DNA from: an uncultured Lysobacteraceae bacterium
GTDB lineage: Bacteria; Pseudomonadota; Gammaproteobacteria; Xanthomonadales; Rhodanobacteraceae
Direction: 5' to 3'
Assembly: GCA_946480705.1 (NCBI GenBank)
Contig: CAMLLF010000317.1
Location: forward strand, 1-5,416
DNA length: 5,416 bases
Made by a program: the position numbers and the translations under genes. Below the pieces are notes generated by a model, which was given only the letters and a program-made list of their open reading frames with translations, did no database searches and was not told the DNA's origin. Of this stretch, positions 1 through 5,416 are shown in pieces; the first letter of the stretch is position 1; every line of letters begins with the position of its first letter.

Positions 1-1
1 C

Positions 2-715
2 GCGCTCGGCTATCTGCGGCGCGACGGCGAAAGCGAAGACGACGCGCTGTGGCGCGCCGATCTCGTCGAGCTGCTCGCGCGCACGATCGAGAGCAAGCCG
101 GTGCGCGCCGTGCTGGTCGCGCAGGGCAAGGCCGTGCTCGCGGGCGACGGCAACGGGCGACTGAGGTTCGGCGCGGCGAACTACGATCTGCTGGGCAGCG
201 TGCTTGCGGTCACGGTGCAGGAACTCGGGGCGCCCGCCGTCGACGCGCTGCTCGCCGAACTCGCGAACAACAGCGACGCGACGCTCCGGCTGAGCATGGC
301 CATGGCGCTCGGCGCGACGGTCGATGCGAAGCTCGGCGAGCGCGTGCGCGAATTCGCGATCGGGCCGGGCGCCAGGATCGGCGAGACCGCCCGCATCCTG
401 CGCACGCATCAATACGAGCCGCGCAATCGCGCGGCGCTGTGGGCCTGGTTCCAGCGCCGCTATGCCGAAGTCGTCGCGCACACGCCGGCCTTCGTTCACG
501 GCGATCTGCCGGAACTCGTCGCCGAGGGCTGGTGCGAACGCGGCCAGGCGCGCAGCGTCGCGCAGTTCTTCGCGCGCGACGCCGGCAAGGTCGACGGCAC
601 CGCGCAGGGCCTCGCCCGGGCCGAGGAAGCGATCGTCCTGTGCGCCGCGCAGCGCGAGAAGCATGGGGCGGCTGCGCTGCAGCGCTGGGCGGAGAGTCAG
701 GAAAAGAGGGAGTAG
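2..715 (+). CDS. M1-family metallopeptidase (aminopeptidase N-like), C-terminal fragment, 5' end outside the window
   Basis: The open frame enters at the left edge and ends at the TAG at 713-715, giving the last 237 residues of a larger protein. The fragment is helical and resembles the ERAP1-like C-terminal domain of M1 aminopeptidases: Ala/Leu-rich helical pairs, then a stretch like NRAALWAWFQRRYAEVV (fragment residues about 142-158), and a closing helix around LARAEEAIVLCAAQREKHG. In M1 enzymes this HEAT-like domain closes over the active site and shapes the substrate cavity. The zinc site (HExxH plus a distal Glu) and the GxMEN motif belong to the upstream part, which is not in the window, so activity cannot be judged. 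Whole enzymes of this type are usually about 850-900 residues and remove N-terminal amino acids from peptides. A GTG at 101 is in frame but is internal, because the same homologous-looking helical sequence continues upstream of it. Another HEAT-repeat protein is the main alternative. Confidence 0.82.
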   Translation, partial: ALGYLRRDGESEDDALWRADLVELLARTIESKPVRAVLVAQGKAVLAGDGNGRLRFGAANYDLLGSVLAVTVQELGAPAVDALLAELANNSDATLRLSMAMALGATVDAKLGERVREFAIGPGARIGETARILRTHQYEPRNRAALWAWFQRRYAEVVAHTPAFVHGDLPELVAEGWCERGQARSVAQFFARDAGKVDGTAQGLARAEEAIVLCAAQREKHGAAALQRWAESQEKRE

Positions 716-719
716 GAGT
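701..719 (+). repeat. Purine-rich repeat, copy 1 (second copy at 1432-1450)
   Basis: The pattern GAAAAGAG, five bases, AGGAGT occurs here across the stop codon of the peptidase gene and again 12 nt after the stop codon of the next gene. Identity is 15 of 19 positions with no gap. Both copies are almost all purine, so chance similarity is possible. The second copy forms the left arm of the convergent hairpin. No function is known to me. Confidence 0.3.
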
Positions 720-867
720 AGCAACTCGAGAAAGCTTGCTTCGCGGGGATCTGCGAATCCGACTGATGGCTGACGCCGACGGTGCCGAGACTCCAGCTCC
801 TAAAAAGCGCGTCTCTAGTTACTCTCGACCCTTCCTCGCTACCATCCGCTCACAGGAGGGGCGGGCG
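716..867. other. Intergenic region upstream of the PycTM-like gene
   Basis: These 152 nt separate the peptidase stop from the PycTM-like start and are clearly less GC-rich and less codon-biased than the flanking genes. A weak inverted repeat is visible: 716-719 plus 723-730 against 813-824, with 11 Watson-Crick pairs, one mismatch, a 3-nt bulge and a loop of about 80 nt. GAGAC at 787-791 could instead pair with GTCTC at 811-815. Neither is a convincing terminator, and no T-run follows. I could not identify a good sigma-70 promoter. The gap is long enough for the small gene to have its own promoter. Confidence 0.4.
854..859 (+). promoter_or_regulatory. Ribosome binding site of the PycTM-like gene
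   Basis: A perfect AGGAGG lies 8 nt before the ATG at 868. It decides the start: the same frame is open far upstream and has another ATG at 766, but that one lacks a well-placed Shine-Dalgarno sequence. Confidence 0.85.
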
Positions 868-1419
868 ATGAACGACTCGGATACCGGCCGCGGCCGGTTC
901 GCGCAGGTGCCGGAGCGCAACACGTCGGACAACATCCTGCGGACCGCGCAGCAGCATCATGTGCACCTGTCGGCGATGGCCGACACGAAGGCGAACATCA
1001 TCATCACGGTATCGTCGATCGTGCTGACGCTGTCGCTGGGCCGGCTCGACGAGCCCGGCCTGCGCGTGGCGGTGCTGATCCTGATCGGCTTCACGCTGCT
1101 CGCGCTGCTGCTCGCGATCCTCGCCGTGCTGCCGAAATACCGTCCGCTGCGGCTCGACAGCGAAGTGCTGCCGCCGCACTTCAATCTGCTGTTCTTCGGC
1201 CATTTCTCGGAAATCTCGCGCGAACGCTTCCTCGACGAGATGGCGCGCACGCTTGCGCCCGACGGCTCGATCTACGAGGCCCAGGCCAAGGATCTCTATT
1301 CGCTCGGCATCTATCTCGCGCGCCACAAGTATCGTTATCTGCGTTTGAGCTATTTGTTTTTTCTGGCGGGGTTCGTGCTGGCAAGCGCTGAGCAGGCGCT
1401 GCGGCTGGTGCTCGCGTGA
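868..1419 (+). CDS. PycTM-family (Pycsar effector-like, DUF5706) small membrane protein
   Basis: This gene encodes 183 residues. A polar N-terminus (1-28) is followed by the family signature HHVHLSAMADTKANIIITVS (residues 30-49), which runs straight into a first hydrophobic segment (about 43-58). A second membrane segment lies at about 66-88, a soluble middle part at 90-155 contains HFSEISRERFLDEMA, and a third membrane segment lies at about 159-181. This layout matches the PycTM domain. In Pycsar anti-phage systems PycTM proteins are thought to respond to cCMP or cUMP made by the neighbouring cyclase PycC and to damage the inner membrane of the infected cell. Here no cyclase is adjacent: the left neighbour is an M1 peptidase and the right one is a convergent hotdog gene. 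Its role in this genome is therefore open: a defence effector served by a distant cyclase, or a repurposed membrane protein. The family call rests on remembered motif similarity and is fairly firm; the function is inference. Confidence 0.83.
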   Translation: MNDSDTGRGRFAQVPERNTSDNILRTAQQHHVHLSAMADTKANIIITVSSIVLTLSLGRLDEPGLRVAVLILIGFTLLALLLAILAVLPKYRPLRLDSEVLPPHFNLLFFGHFSEISRERFLDEMARTLAPDGSIYEAQAKDLYSLGIYLARHKYRYLRLSYLFFLAGFVLASAEQALRLVLA

Positions 1420-1428
1420 CTTGGAGAC

Positions 1429-1515
1429 CGAGAAAAGAGTGCAAAGGAGTGAGAAACGGGTAAAGGCACAGCGCAACGCGGCTCGCGTTTCCCGCTCCTC
1501 GGCACTCGTTTCTTG
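1429..1515. terminator. Long imperfect hairpin between convergent genes, candidate bidirectional terminator
   Basis: Positions 1431-1460 pair with 1484-1513: 24 of 30 are Watson-Crick pairs and one more is G-T. The mismatches are 1436/1508, 1443/1501, 1444/1500, 1452/1492 and 1459/1485. The outermost C-G pair is 1429/1515. The loop is about 23 nt (1461-1483). The left arm is purine-rich and the right arm pyrimidine-rich, so a transcript from either side would carry the stem, although no clean U-tract follows. It exactly fills the gap between the stop codon ending at 1419 (+) and the stop codon at 1516-1518 (-), the expected place for a shared terminator. Confidence 0.6.
1432..1450 (+). repeat. 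Purine-rich repeat, copy 2 (first copy at 701-719)
   Basis: This is the second copy of the GAAAAGAG, five bases, AGGAGT pattern, matching 15 of 19 positions of the copy at 701-719. It lies in the left arm of the convergent hairpin. The two copies lie on either side of the PycTM-like gene in the same orientation. Low sequence complexity weakens the case for common origin. Confidence 0.3.
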
Positions 1516-1983
1516 TCACGTCTTTCGCGGGCTGACCCACATCGCGATGTCGGCGTCGAAGACGATGTCGTTCTGTGCGTCGCGCACTTCGACGATCGCA
1601 TGCAGCTCCTGCGCGACGGTCGGATCGGCGACGGCGGGCACGGTCGCGGTAGCGGTCATCGTGCCGGTCGCCTTTTTCAGATAGCGCACGCTCATGCCTT
1701 TCGGAATCCAGCGCATCGCGTCGGGAATCGTCGCGTCGGTCGCGAGGCCGCCGGCCATCTCGGCCATGTTGCACAGTGCGATCGCGTGCACGGTGCCGAT
1801 GTGGTTCTGTACGCGGCGGCGCTGCCGGATGCGCACGATGCAGCGGCCGGCCGCCAGTTCGTCGACGGCCGGTGCGATGCTCGAGAAGTAGGGGGCGCGC
1901 CAGCAGATCAGCCGCGAGTAGAGCCAGCGGCCCGCCGCGGACTTGCCGCAGCGGCGGAACAGTTGCAGAGCCTGTGAAGCCAT
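1516..1983 (-). CDS. DUF4442 hotdog-fold protein, possible acyl-CoA thioesterase
   Basis: This gene encodes 155 residues, the usual size of single-domain hotdog proteins. The central motif NHIGTVHAIALCNMAE (residues 60-75) is the hallmark of the DUF4442 branch of the hotdog/thioesterase superfamily; it corresponds to the long central helix that the beta-sheet wraps around. The strands after it are visible at about 96-117 (MSVRYLKKATGTMTATATV) and 125-149. Hotdog proteins act as dimers and commonly hydrolyse or bind acyl thioesters. Asn60, His61 and Glu75 are candidate active-site residues by position, not proof of activity. The start ATG (1983-1981) has AAGG 7 nt upstream. It is the last gene of the - strand group, 67 nt after fadE, which suggests a link to acyl-CoA turnover. 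The exact substrate is unknown. Confidence 0.82.
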   Translation of the reverse strand: MASQALQLFRRCGKSAAGRWLYSRLICWRAPYFSSIAPAVDELAAGRCIVRIRQRRRVQNHIGTVHAIALCNMAEMAGGLATDATIPDAMRWIPKGMSVRYLKKATGTMTATATVPAVADPTVAQELHAIVEVRDAQNDIVFDADIAMWVSPRKT

Positions 1984-1990
1984 GGACGGA

Positions 1991-1994
1991 CCTT
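1991..1994 (-). promoter_or_regulatory. Weak ribosome binding site of the hotdog gene
   Basis: Read on the - strand this is AAGG, 7 nt before the ATG at 1983-1981. It is a short match compared with the GAGGAG of fadE, so lower translation of the hotdog gene is plausible. Confidence 0.5.
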
Positions 1995-2012
1995 GCGCGA
2001 ATTGGCGGAATC

Positions 2013-2040
2013 GCCGGCCGCCGCGAACGCGGCGGCCGGC
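2013..2040. terminator. Perfect 13-bp GC-rich hairpin between fadE and the hotdog gene
   Basis: Positions 2013-2025 pair with 2028-2040 without a mismatch (13 pairs around an AA centre; the real loop would be 4 nt or more). It begins 10 nt after the fadE stop codon on the - strand and ends about 18 nt before the hotdog ribosome binding site. The sequence after the stem on the - strand is GATTCCGCC, with no U-run, so it is not a classic intrinsic terminator. It may end part of the transcription, or protect the 3' end of fadE mRNA against exonucleases. The hairpin is certain; its role is inferred. Confidence 0.6.
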
Positions 2041-2050
2041 ATCGCAGGAC

Positions 2051-4519
2051 TCAGGCGACGGAGCGCAGCACGGTCTTGCCGTGCTTGACCGCGGCTTCGA
2101 GGTCGCGCGGATCGAAGTCGTCGACGCTGATGAATTCGAATGTCGCCGCGCGCACGCGTTCGAGCAGCTTGCGCTCCTCGCTCGTGATGCCGCCGGCGGC
2201 TTCGGCTTCGGCGAGCTGGCCGGCGTAGTCGTAGGCCTTGACCTCGATCGTCTTGACGGCCTTGAGGAACTTGCGTTCGACCGGCTCGGCCGCGATCACG
2301 TCGGCGAGCAGCGCGTTCATGCGGCCGATCGGGTTGTTCGCGCTCGGCGTCAGATAGACGTCGCCGGCGAGGCGGTCGCGCGTCTCGTTCGGCGTGCAGA
2401 GGATCGCGGCGACGCGGCGGCCGAGGCGATCCGACGGCGGCACTTCGCGGCGGCCGAGCGGGAAGATCAGCACGCGCAGCAGCCAGGCGACCGGGCGCAG
2501 CGGGAAGTTGCGCAGCACGCCGTCGAGCGCCATCTGCATGCGCCAGACGCTGTCGTGGAACGCCCACGCGAGCATCGGCTGGTCCGCGACCGGACGGCCC
2601 TGGTCTTCATAGCGCTTGAGCATCGCCGAGGCGATGTACAGATTCGACAGCACGTCGCCGAGGCGCGCCGACAATTTTTCCTTGAACTTGAGCTTGCCGC
2701 CGAGAATCAGCATCGACGTGTCCGCCGTCAGCGCGAGCGCCGCGGCGTAGCGATTGAGCTTGCGGTAGAAGCGGCGCGTGTATTTGTCGCCCGGCGCCGA
2801 GCCGATCTTCGCGTGGGTCAGGCCCAGCACGAAGCTGCGCACCGCGTTGGAGATCGCAAAGCCGATGTGGCCGAACAGCGCCTTGTCGAAGGCCTTGAGG
2901 CGCTCGGCATAGTCGGCGATCTGCGTCGCTTCCATTTCCCTGAGCACGAACGGATGGCAGCGGATCGCGCCCTGGCCGAAGATCATCATGCTGCGCGTGA
3001 GGATGTTCGCACCCTCGACGGTGATCGCGATCGGCGCGCCCTGCCACGCGCGGCCCGCGTAGTTCTTCGGGCCGAGGATCACGCCCTTGCCGCCGTGCAC
3101 GTCCATGACGTCCTTGGCGATCTCGCGGCCGAGTTCGGTCGCGTGGTATTTCGCGATCGCCGACGGCACCGACGGTTTTTCGCCGCGATCGACGGCCGCC
3201 GCCGTCGCGCGCGACAGTGCGCTGATGGCATAGGTATAGCCGCCGATGCGTGCGAGCGCTTCCTCGACACCTTCGAAGCGGCCGATCGCCATGCCGAACT
3301 GCTTGCGGATGCGCGCATAGGCGCCTGTCGCGATCGAGCCGATGCGCGCCGCACCGGTGGCGTTGGACGGCAGCGAGATCGCGCGGCCGACCGACAGGCA
3401 CTCGACGAGCATGCGCCAGCCTTCGCCGGCCATTTCCGGGCCGCCGATCAGCTGCGACAGCGGTACGAATACGTCCTTGCCGCGCACCGGCCCGTTCTGG
3501 AACGGAATGTTCAGCGGCATGTGGCGGCGGCCGATTTCCAGTCCCTTCGTATCGCGCGGCAGCAGCGCGAGCGTGATGCCGAGATCCTCGGTGTCGCCGA
3601 GCAGCTTTTCCGGGTCGTACATGCGGAACGCGAGACCGACGACGGTCGCGATCGGCGCCAGCGTGATGTAGCGCTTGTCGAAGGTCAGGCGCACGCCGAG
3701 CACGTTCGCGCCGTTCCACTCGCCCTTGCAGACCACGCCGTAGTCGGGAATCGAGGTCGCGTCCGAGCCGGCATAGGGGCCGGTCAGCGCGAAGCACGGA
3801 ATCTCGCGGCCGTCGGCGAGGCGCGGCAGGTAATAGTCTTTTTGTTCCTTCGTGCCATAGTGCAGCAGCAACTCGGCCGGGCCCAGCGAATTCGGTACGG
3901 CGACGGTGGAGCCTATCGTCGTGGAGATGCTCGCGAGCTTCTGCAGCACCACCGAGTGCGCGAGCGCCGAGAACTGCAGACCGCCGTATTCGCGCGGAAT
4001 GATCATGCCGAAGAACTTGTTCTTCTTGAGGAACTCCCAGACCGGCGGCGGCAGGTCGGCGAGTTCGTGCGTGATCTCCCAATCGTTGACCATGCGGCAG
4101 AGCTCTTCGACCGGGCCGTCGAGGAACGCGCGTTCGTCGGCCGACAGCGTCGGCACCGGCTCGCGCAGCAGGCGGTTCCAGTTCGGCTTGCCGCTGAACA
4201 GCTCGCCCTCGAAGCCGACGGTGCCGGCCTCCAGCGCGATCTTCTCGGTCGGCGAAAGCTGCGGCGTGATCTTCTGGTAGATCGCGAGCAGCGGAGCGGT
4301 CAGGCGCTTGCGCCGGAAATCGACGAGATTCAGCGGCAACGCGACCAGTGCGAACACCAGCAGCGTGGCCGTCGTCGCGAACCAGTGGGCATCGGCCGCG
4401 ACGCCGGTAGCGACGATGGCCAGTGCGGTCGCGGCAGTCCAGGTGCGCAGCCCTGCGCGTCGATACGAGCAGGCCAGCGATACGAGGATCGCGGCGAGCA
4501 GGGGTAGCCAGTGTTGCAT
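2051..4519 (-). CDS. fadE: Acyl-CoA dehydrogenase FadE (long, membrane-associated type)
   Basis: This gene encodes 822 residues, close to the 814 of E. coli FadE, to which it is similar along its whole length. FadE is an FAD enzyme that oxidises acyl-CoA to trans-2-enoyl-CoA, the first step of beta-oxidation. The order is: hydrophobic segments at about 3-18 and 28-66 (inner-membrane anchoring); FPVEE-like helix FLDGPVEELCRMVNDWEITHE (split around 132-152) and ELADLPPPVWEFLKKNKFFG (152-171); the dehydrogenase N-terminal and middle domains with IPREYGG (174-180), VPNSLGPAELLLHYG (208-222) and CFALTGPYAGSDA (242-254); the flavin/substrate region MLVECLSVGRAISLPSN (370-386); and ITVEGANILTRSMMIFGQGA (499-518), where Glu502 is the likely catalytic base by comparison with the family. 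The C-terminal DUF1974 region (about 530-815) follows and ends with VDDFDPRDLE. No frameshift or truncation is seen. It lies 18 nt after the hydrolase gene and was probably transcribed with it. Confidence 0.96.
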   Translation of the reverse strand: MQHWLPLLAAILVSLACSYRRAGLRTWTAATALAIVATGVAADAHWFATTATLLVFALVALPLNLVDFRRKRLTAPLLAIYQKITPQLSPTEKIALEAGTVGFEGELFSGKPNWNRLLREPVPTLSADERAFLDGPVEELCRMVNDWEITHELADLPPPVWEFLKKNKFFGMIIPREYGGLQFSALAHSVVLQKLASISTTIGSTVAVPNSLGPAELLLHYGTKEQKDYYLPRLADGREIPCFALTGPYAGSDATSIPDYGVVCKGEWNGANVLGVRLTFDKRYITLAPIATVVGLAFRMYDPEKLLGDTEDLGITLALLPRDTKGLEIGRRHMPLNIPFQNGPVRGKDVFVPLSQLIGGPEMAGEGWRMLVECLSVGRAISLPSNATGAARIGSIATGAYARIRKQFGMAIGRFEGVEEALARIGGYTYAISALSRATAAAVDRGEKPSVPSAIAKYHATELGREIAKDVMDVHGGKGVILGPKNYAGRAWQGAPIAITVEGANILTRSMMIFGQGAIRCHPFVLREMEATQIADYAERLKAFDKALFGHIGFAISNAVRSFVLGLTHAKIGSAPGDKYTRRFYRKLNRYAAALALTADTSMLILGGKLKFKEKLSARLGDVLSNLYIASAMLKRYEDQGRPVADQPMLAWAFHDSVWRMQMALDGVLRNFPLRPVAWLLRVLIFPLGRREVPPSDRLGRRVAAILCTPNETRDRLAGDVYLTPSANNPIGRMNALLADVIAAEPVERKFLKAVKTIEVKAYDYAGQLAEAEAAGGITSEERKLLERVRAATFEFISVDDFDPRDLEAAVKHGKTVLRSVA

Positions 4520-4525
4520 GATGAA

Positions 4526-4531
4526 CTCCTC
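4526..4531 (-). promoter_or_regulatory. Ribosome binding site of fadE
   Basis: On the - strand this reads GAGGAG, 6 nt before the ATG at 4519-4517. It lies within the 18-nt gap after the hydrolase stop codon, which supports both the fadE start and cotranscription of the two genes. Confidence 0.85.
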
Positions 4532-4537
4532 AGAAGA

Positions 4538-5410
4538 TCAGTTCCGTCCCCGAGGAAGGGTCCGGACAAAGGAAAGCACAGCATCGGTGAACAGGTCATT
4601 TCGGTCGCCGGCGACCATGTGCGTGGCGCGCGGAACGACGACGTGCCGCGCCTGCGGCACGAGTTCCAGGAATTCGGCGATCGTTGCCTGCGAGACCACG
4701 TCGCTGTCGCTGCCCGACAGCAGCAGTACCGGTACGTCGATGCGCCGGGCGGCATCGACCAGCGCGGCCTGGTGGCGTTCGCCGTTTTCGGCGATGCGCT
4801 CGAGCAGGGCCGGATCCCAGTGCCAGCGGAAGCGTCCGTCGTCGCGCGGAACGAGCAGCGACTGCAGCCGCTGCGGCGAGCGCGTCTCGCGGCGGTGCGG
4901 CAGATAGGCCGCAATGCTCGCGGCCGCTTCGTCCAGCGACGCGAATCCGTCGGGATGGGCGCGCATGAACGCAAGAATGCGCTCGACCCCGGCGGCTTCC
5001 CAGCGCGGCGTGATGTCGACGAGGACCAGCGCGCGGAACAGGTTCGGGTTGCGCGCCTGCGCGAGCAGTCCGACCAGGCCGCCGAACGAGGCGCCGACCA
5101 GCACCGCCGACGGGCCGGCAAAAGCGGCCATGAGTTCGAGGTCGGCGACGAATTGATCGATCTCGTAACCCCCGCCCGGGTGCCAGTCGCTGGCTCCGTG
5201 ACCGCGTGCATCGGCACAAAGGCAGAGGAAATTCTGGTTCGCGAGGTGGGCGGCGGTCGCCTGCCAGGCCTGACGCGTCTGGCCGAAGCCGTGCGTGAAC
5301 ACGAGCGACGCGTTGCCGGCCATGCCGTGCAAATCGCAGGAAAGCGACAGCCCGTCGGCCGCCAGAAGGTTCACTGCGGCCTTATGATTCAACGGTTTGG
5401 ATGGTGTCAT
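4538..5410 (-). CDS. Alpha/beta-fold hydrolase, substrate unknown
   Basis: This gene encodes 290 residues, typical for single-domain alpha/beta hydrolases. The features in order are: first strands LLAADGLSLSCDLHG (15-29); oxyanion-hole motif FTHGFGQTRQAW (38-49); DARGHGASD (67-75); the nucleophile elbow VGASFGG (105-111) with Ser108; a helical cap region (about 133-220); LLLSGSDSDVVS (229-240) with Asp237 or Asp235 as the acid; and RATHMVAGD (261-269) with His264. The complete triad suggests an active serine hydrolase, such as an esterase or a C-C bond hydrolase; the subfamily cannot be fixed from the sequence. No signal peptide is seen, so it is cytoplasmic. The ATG at 5410-5408 is chosen because the first beta-strands lie upstream of the next Met (residue 30). 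Only 6 nt precede it in the window, so its ribosome binding site and promoter are not visible. It is the first visible gene of the fadE group and may be preceded by others. Confidence 0.9.
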   Translation of the reverse strand: MTPSKPLNHKAAVNLLAADGLSLSCDLHGMAGNASLVFTHGFGQTRQAWQATAAHLANQNFLCLCADARGHGASDWHPGGGYEIDQFVADLELMAAFAGPSAVLVGASFGGLVGLLAQARNPNLFRALVLVDITPRWEAAGVERILAFMRAHPDGFASLDEAAASIAAYLPHRRETRSPQRLQSLLVPRDDGRFRWHWDPALLERIAENGERHQAALVDAARRIDVPVLLLSGSDSDVVSQATIAEFLELVPQARHVVVPRATHMVAGDRNDLFTDAVLSFVRTLPRGRN

Positions 5411-5416
5411 ACGGGC

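Noticed and set aside
49..867. Upstream extension of the PycTM-like gene's frame to position 49, as a 456-residue protein
   Set aside because: The part over 49-715 is an Arg-rich shadow of the peptidase frame, and the frame simply stays open through the intergenic gap. The real start is fixed by AGGAGG before the ATG at 868.
766..867. Alternative ATG at 766 giving a 34-residue longer PycTM-like protein
   Set aside because: No well-placed Shine-Dalgarno sequence precedes it, and the added residues show no family-like sequence. It cannot be fully excluded, but 868 is much better supported.
2607..4082. A 491-codon - strand frame within fadE
   Set aside because: It lies in another frame of the same strand as fadE, is extremely Arg-rich and shows no domain.
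1943..4507. A stop-free 854-codon frame on the + strand opposite fadE
   Set aside because: It is antisense to a clearly real fadE, its translation is Arg/Ala/Glu/His/Asp-rich low-complexity sequence with no recognisable domain, and long antisense frames are expected in GC-rich genes with strong codon bias.
4330..5217. A 295-codon - strand frame overlapping the alpha/beta hydrolase and the fadE start
   Set aside because: It overlaps two well-supported genes in another frame, and its translation is Arg/Ser/Ala-rich without any motif, a typical frame shadow.
1..5416. CRISPR arrays, tRNA or rRNA genes, insertion sequences or phage genes
   Set aside because: No regularly spaced repeats, no cloverleaf-like sequence, no transposase or integrase-like protein and no terminal inverted repeats around a gene were seen.

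Overview
The window reads as an ordinary chromosomal stretch of a high-GC betaproteobacterium. The GC-biased codon use, the FadE type and the style of the proteins suggest Burkholderia or a close relative; this is inferred from protein character, not from a marker gene. Five protein genes are visible, two on the + strand and three on the - strand, meeting tail to tail near position 1420-1515.

Plus strand, left part: the window opens inside the 3' end of an M1-family metallopeptidase gene (ERAP1-like C-terminal domain, stop at 713-715). After a 152-nt gap comes a small gene (868-1419) with a perfect AGGAGG ribosome binding site. It encodes a 183-residue membrane protein carrying the signature of the PycTM (Pycsar effector, formerly DUF5706) family. 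No nucleotide cyclase gene is next to it, so within this window it is an orphan of a family best known from cCMP/cUMP anti-phage defence. It is the most interesting item here.

Convergent junction: positions 1429-1515 can fold into a long imperfect stem (24 Watson-Crick pairs of 30 in its core, 1431-1460 with 1484-1513). It fills the space between the two stop codons and looks like a bidirectional terminator.

Minus strand, right part: three genes lie head to tail and probably form one operon, read from right to left: an alpha/beta hydrolase (5410-4538), the long membrane-associated acyl-CoA dehydrogenase FadE (4519-2051), and a small DUF4442 hotdog-fold protein of the thioesterase superfamily (1983-1516). 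The first gap is 18 nt and holds the fadE ribosome binding site. The second is 67 nt and holds a perfect 13-bp GC-rich hairpin, which may set the ratio of FadE to the hotdog protein. The set fits fatty-acid beta-oxidation: FadE does the first oxidation step, and the two small enzymes could act on ester or thioester substrates, though their substrates cannot be read from sequence.

No tRNA, rRNA, CRISPR array, insertion sequence or phage gene was seen. Apart from the three short intergenic gaps and the 18-nt gap, the window is coding throughout.
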